Part shown: positions 61,068 to 64,000 of the stretch, one piece after another
How positions within the stretch are numbered: the first letter of the stretch is position 1
Layout: each line of letters begins with the position of its first letter
DNA from: Brevibacillus antibioticus
GTDB taxonomy: Bacteria; Bacillota; Bacilli; Brevibacillales; Brevibacillaceae
Length of the DNA stretch: 64,000 nucleotides
Assembly: GCF_005217615.1 (NCBI RefSeq)
Contig: NZ_SZNK01000001.1
Location: 3,970,001-4,034,000, forward strand
Reading direction: 5' to 3'
The notes under the pieces: generated by a model
Databases searched by the model: none
Told to the model about the DNA's origin: nothing
Seen by the model: the letters and a program-made list of their open reading frames with translations, nothing else
Position numbers and translations under genes: made by a program

Positions 61068-61517
61068 ATGCAAAGCCAAGTCAATTTTGAAGAACTTTAT
61101 ATACAACTCCAACGAAAAGTTTCGGCTGAGTCACACAAGCGTCTCGATCCGCTCGTATCAGGATCACAAGCGATGCTTTTGCGAATTTTAGATATGAACG
61201 GTCCACAGAAGGCATCTTCTATTGCAGAACGTATGAATATTACCCCCGGAGCCGTTACGGGTCTCGCTGATAAATTGATTGCTTGCGGCTATGCCACGAG
61301 AAATCGTGACTGTACAGATCGCCGCGTCGTGCAACTGGACATAACCGCTCAAGGGAAAGATATCCTGCGGCAATACAAAGCCGTGGTGAGGAGTACGATT
61401 GAACAGTTTTTTGCAGGCGTATCTGCTGAAGACAAGCAACACTTAGTCCGCATCTATCACCAGGTTCTGAAGAATATCGAACAACAAAGAGAGGAGCATC
61501 AAGATTGCAACAGCTGA
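61068..61517 (+). CDS. MarR-family repressor of the MFS efflux gene
   Basis: The protein is 149 residues from ATG 61068, eight bases behind GGAG; the ATG seven codons upstream has no site. The winged helix reads LLRILDMNGPQKASSIAERMNITPGAVTGLADKLIACGYATRNRDCTDRRVVQLDITAQGKDIL. The C-terminal dimer helix (LVRIYHQVLKNIEQQREEH) is complete. Cys near the recognition helix and in NRDCTDRR could sense oxidants, but this is speculative. It overlaps the transporter gene by 13 bases and is preceded by a nine-base-arm palindrome, so it likely represses its own operon. Confidence 0.9.
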   Translation: MQSQVNFEELYIQLQRKVSAESHKRLDPLVSGSQAMLLRILDMNGPQKASSIAERMNITPGAVTGLADKLIACGYATRNRDCTDRRVVQLDITAQGKDILRQYKAVVRSTIEQFFAGVSAEDKQHLVRIYHQVLKNIEQQREEHQDCNS

Positions 61518-63121
61518 CAGAGAAAAAGAAAGTGACGATTATGATCGCGATTATTACGGCCATGTTTTTCGCCGCGATCAACCAGACTATTATTGGGGTA
61601 GCCATGCCACGTATTATTTCGAAGCTGGGTGGCATGGATTACTATTCGTGGGCGATTACGATTTATTTGCTGACCTCAACTGTCGCTTCTGTGCTGGTTG
61701 GAAAGCTCTCCGATATATACGGAAGAAAACCGTTTATTTTGACGGGTATCGCGTTGTTTAGTATCGGAGCCTTGCTGTCCGGGTTTTCTACCGATATTTT
61801 TCAACTGATTACGTATCGTGGCATTCAAGGGGCGGGTGCCGGGATCATCATGTCCACTGCTTTTACCGCCATGGGTGATCTGTACGAACCTCGCGAGCGC
61901 GCAAAATGGGGCGGAATCATGAGTGCTGTCTTCGGCGTATCCAGTGTGCTTGGTCCCCTGATGGGCGGCTATATCGTCGACCATCTCGACTGGCACTGGG
62001 TGTTCTGGATCTTCTTACCGATTGGCGTGATTGCCTTCCTGTTGATCACGATTCATTTCCCAAAAGTATCGAAGCAAGAAGGAGAGTCTGTGGACTACTT
62101 CGGCTCGCTGTTCCTGACGCTCACCATCGTGCCGATGCTGCTGGCCTTCTCTTGGGCTGGAAATGGTCCAGGCAAACACGCTTGGGGTTCGTGGCAAATC
62201 ATCAGCTTGCTTGCCGCAACAGTCGTTTCGTTGATCGTATTTATTTTGGTTGAAAAGAAGGTAAAAACTCCCGTGCTTCCGCTGGGGTTGTTTAAAAACA
62301 GTATTTTCACGGTCTCCAATCTGGTCGGATTCTTCCTCAATGCCGGGATGATGGGCGCGATTATCTATGTGCCATTCTTTGTCCAAGGGGTCAAAGGCAT
62401 CTCTCCGACGATGGCCGGTTATGTGGCGATGCCGATGTCGATTGCCCTGCTCGCGACCTCCGCAATCGCCGGACAAATCATGACCAAGACGGGAAAATAT
62501 AAAAAGATGGCGCTGGGTGGACTTTCCGTCATGACTTTGGGTATGGTGCTGATGTATTTCATGTCCCCAGCTACACCGATTTACCTGCTCGTGATCTACA
62601 TGATCATTCTCGGTTTGGGGATTGGGATTGCGATGCCAGTCTTCTCCTTGACCGTGCAAAATGCAGTCGCACCGCAGCAATTGGGCGTTGCTACAGCAAC
62701 GTCGCAGCTTTTCCGCAACCTCGGTGGGACCATTGGAATTGCTGTCATGGGAACCGTCATGAGTGCCAGCATGTCTGCGAAAATGACGCAACTGTCAGGA
62801 GCCATGGGCCAAGGGAACAATCCCGCAGCAGCCGATCCTGCCCTGGCAGAGAAGCTGTCGCTCTTTACGAATCCGCAAAATTTGTTGGATCAGCCGAAAA
62901 TTGAAGCCGCGCTGGCTAGTTTGCCACCGGATTTACAGCCACTATTTACTCACATGCTGGATATGATCCGGGAAGCGATGAGCTATGGAATTACGACTAC
63001 ATTTTTGACTGGGGCGATTGTAGCAGGTATCGCAGTCATCATCGCGCTGTTCCTGAAGGAAATTCCACTGCGTAGTGGGAAGATGGGACAGAAGCCGGAG
63101 GGCGAAGCAGGAAAGGCTTAA
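61505..63121 (+). CDS. DHA2-family multidrug efflux MFS transporter (EmrB/QacA type)
   Basis: This 538-residue protein has a TTG start eight bases behind GAGGAG. Fourteen membrane helices are expected. The family motifs are TIIGVAMPRIISKLGG in helix 1, LVGKLSDIYGRKPFILTGI (loop motif), RGIQGAGAGIIMSTAFTAMGDLYEPRERAKWGGIMSAVFGVSSVLGPLMGGYI with the antiporter motif C, and W-x-W-x-F near residue 163. A loop near 430-475 is enriched in Ala and Pro. It expels cationic or hydrophobic drugs with proton exchange. The overlapping marR gene indicates induction by its substrates. Confidence 0.9.
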   Translation: MQQLTEKKKVTIMIAIITAMFFAAINQTIIGVAMPRIISKLGGMDYYSWAITIYLLTSTVASVLVGKLSDIYGRKPFILTGIALFSIGALLSGFSTDIFQLITYRGIQGAGAGIIMSTAFTAMGDLYEPRERAKWGGIMSAVFGVSSVLGPLMGGYIVDHLDWHWVFWIFLPIGVIAFLLITIHFPKVSKQEGESVDYFGSLFLTLTIVPMLLAFSWAGNGPGKHAWGSWQIISLLAATVVSLIVFILVEKKVKTPVLPLGLFKNSIFTVSNLVGFFLNAGMMGAIIYVPFFVQGVKGISPTMAGYVAMPMSIALLATSAIAGQIMTKTGKYKKMALGGLSVMTLGMVLMYFMSPATPIYLLVIYMIILGLGIGIAMPVFSLTVQNAVAPQQLGVATATSQLFRNLGGTIGIAVMGTVMSASMSAKMTQLSGAMGQGNNPAAADPALAEKLSLFTNPQNLLDQPKIEAALASLPPDLQPLFTHMLDMIREAMSYGITTTFLTGAIVAGIAVIIALFLKEIPLRSGKMGQKPEGEAGKA

Positions 63122-63130
63122 TAGGGAAAA

Positions 63131-63154
63131 GGAAGAGGGCGCTTGTCCTCTTCC
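63131..63154. terminator. Bidirectional terminator between the MFS and pentapeptide genes
   Basis: GGAAGAGG, eight-base loop, CCTCTTCC, then TTTTTTT on the plus side, with an A-run for the minus side. Confidence 0.88.
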
Positions 63155-63160
63155 TTTTTT

Positions 63161-63760
63161 TCATGGGGTATGGATTTGCTGTATGAGCCAATTTCTCGCG
63201 TCTTCTCCTGCAAGAATTTCTGGTTGCTCGACGATACCGATATTAATACTTATGATAGTAGCTTCTTCTAAACCGGTTACTCCTTTTAATTGCGCTCCTC
63301 TAAATAACACTTCTTCAAATGAAGAATCACGGATATCTGCATCCTGTAAATCGGCATCTCTAAAATCTGCCTGATAAAAGAGAGCATTTACTAATTTTGC
63401 CTTCCGCAAATCGACGCGCACAAACACCGTTTCGAAGCAAGAGCTTTTAACAAAGTTTGTCTTTTGTAAATTAGCATTTGAAAAGTCTGCATAAGACGCT
63501 TCGCTTTTGATGAAGATAGCGTTTTCTAAATTCGCTGATCGAAACGTAGAGGAGTATAGATGCGCTGCATAAAGATCTTTATCCTTTAAATTCATCCCGT
63601 CAAAAGTACTGGCGATCAAACGAGATTGGTCCAAAGGGTACTCTGCTACATCTATGGAGCGAAAATCTACTTCATCGACGACTAATCTCTCACCCGTTTT
63701 CCCAATCGAATCAATCCATTGCTTGTGCAAATCTAATTTTTTGATGATATCGTCCTTCAT
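63161..63760 (-). CDS. Pentapeptide-repeat protein
   Basis: The protein is 199 residues from ATG 63760 (AGGGG six bases upstream). After a helical start (MKDDIIKKLDLHKQWIDSIGK) it has about 25 pentapeptide repeats with A/L at the centre: FDGMNLKDKDLYAAHLYSSTFRSANLENAIFIKSEASYADFSNANLQKTNF, then VDLRKAKLVNALFYQADFRDADLQDADIRDSSFEEVLFRGAQL. These fold as a four-sided right-handed beta-helix. Some relatives protect DNA gyrase (Qnr, MfpA), but most are of unknown role. The helical capping tail differs from Qnr. It lies 13 bases downstream of a gene leaving the window. Confidence 0.85.
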   Translation of the reverse strand: MKDDIIKKLDLHKQWIDSIGKTGERLVVDEVDFRSIDVAEYPLDQSRLIASTFDGMNLKDKDLYAAHLYSSTFRSANLENAIFIKSEASYADFSNANLQKTNFVKSSCFETVFVRVDLRKAKLVNALFYQADFRDADLQDADIRDSSFEEVLFRGAQLKGVTGLEEATIISINIGIVEQPEILAGEDARNWLIQQIHTP

Positions 63761-63773
63761 GAAAACCCCTGCC

Positions 63774-64000
63774 TTATCCGATAAACAAAATGGCTTCTTT
63801 TCGTTGGAAAGCTTGCGGCAATTTTTCACAAATCCAATCTATTCGTTCTACTAGCCTCATCCTATCCTCTTCATCAGCCAAATGATGAGCTGCCCAGGCT
63901 TTTATCAGGTTCAATTCCTCCATGACCACTGACAAATCCTGCTCCTCCACATCGATGCCTGTTGGAAATATGGCTGTCCAGCGTAATCCTAATGCTTCAA
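63774..64000 (-). CDS. Partial gene, C-terminal 75 residues, unrecognised
   Basis: The minus-strand frame enters at the window edge and ends with TAA at 63774-63776. It reads EALGLRWTAIFPTGIDVEEQ then VMEELNLIKAWAAHHLADEEDR and IDWICEKLPQAFQRKEAILFIG, helical and acidic. It is followed 13 bases later by the pentapeptide-repeat gene, so the two probably form an operon. The start lies beyond the window and the family could not be recognised. Confidence 0.7.
   Translation of the reverse strand, partial: EALGLRWTAIFPTGIDVEEQDLSVVMEELNLIKAWAAHHLADEEDRMRLVERIDWICEKLPQAFQRKEAILFIG

Noticed and set aside
62015-62791. 258-codon minus-strand frame opposite the MFS gene
   Set aside because: His/Arg/Gln-rich shadow of membrane-helix codons, with no start signal.

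Overview
The window reads as chromosome of an endospore-forming, S-layer-bearing Gram-positive bacterium of the Bacillales, most like Brevibacillus/Paenibacillaceae. The sequence shows strong AGGAGG-type ribosome sites, frequent TTG and GTG starts, a Spo0E-like phosphatase, an SLH-domain protein, many lipobox lipoproteins and a des-desK-desR membrane-fluidity cassette. The genus is an inference from gene content. No rRNA, tRNA, CRISPR array or prophage was seen.

Layout. 0-5.7 kb: a frameshifted secreted-protein gene, an abgA/abgB-like M20 amidohydrolase pair, a lipoprotein and a secreted C39-like protease. 5.8-7.8 kb: a compact cell-cell signalling locus, with a helix-turn-helix/TPR regulator of RRNPP type, an unlisted 45-residue secreted pro-peptide directly behind it, and a Spo0E-like protein. 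8-16.9 kb: a regulator with a cyclase-like fold, a MarR/NmrA pair, a secreted repeat protein, an OppA lipoprotein, the cystine symporter TcyP, a small membrane protein and a nitrilase-family amidase. 17-25 kb: an OmpR-type two-component system, an SLH protein, an unrecognised 572-residue protein, speD, a DUF805 protein and a ROK kinase remnant. 25.5-28.2 kb: a second secreted repeat protein, a CynX-type MFS transporter and an XRE-cupin regulator. 28.3-29.85 kb: an IS605-family TnpB element with a small CopG-like gene on the opposite strand. 29.9-32.9 kb: des-desK-desR.

33-39 kb is an iron-siderophore island (two binding lipoproteins, a fused double permease and a Btr-like AraC activator with its own binding domain) under Fur-box-like sites. 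A third Fur-linked binding protein lies at 44.4 kb. Between them are a DUF4097 lipoprotein, an intact paralogue of the broken first gene, and a BceAB-type transporter without an adjacent two-component system. 45.6-56 kb: a double-NodB deacetylase lipoprotein, a GNAT enzyme, and an RND efflux operon (marR-RND-adaptor) divergent from a NarL-type two-component system with repeated GTCTATC motifs between them. A GNAT/metallo-beta-lactamase pair follows. 56.3-59 kb: three tandem SUKH (SMI1/KNR4) genes forming a segmental duplication with mosaic history and remnants of an upstream coding region, possibly a toxin. 59-64 kb: a secreted amidohydrolase, a marR-MFS drug-efflux operon with a clear operator, and a pentapeptide-repeat gene behind a gene that leaves the window.

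Scattered between genes is a family of long imperfect palindromes (about 3.5, 13.3, 15.2, 15.5 and 23.4 kb) sharing internal words. The most interesting loci are the RRNPP peptide locus, the SUKH array, the palindrome family, the two SPxPxGW repeat proteins, and the TnpB element with its opposed CopG-like gene.
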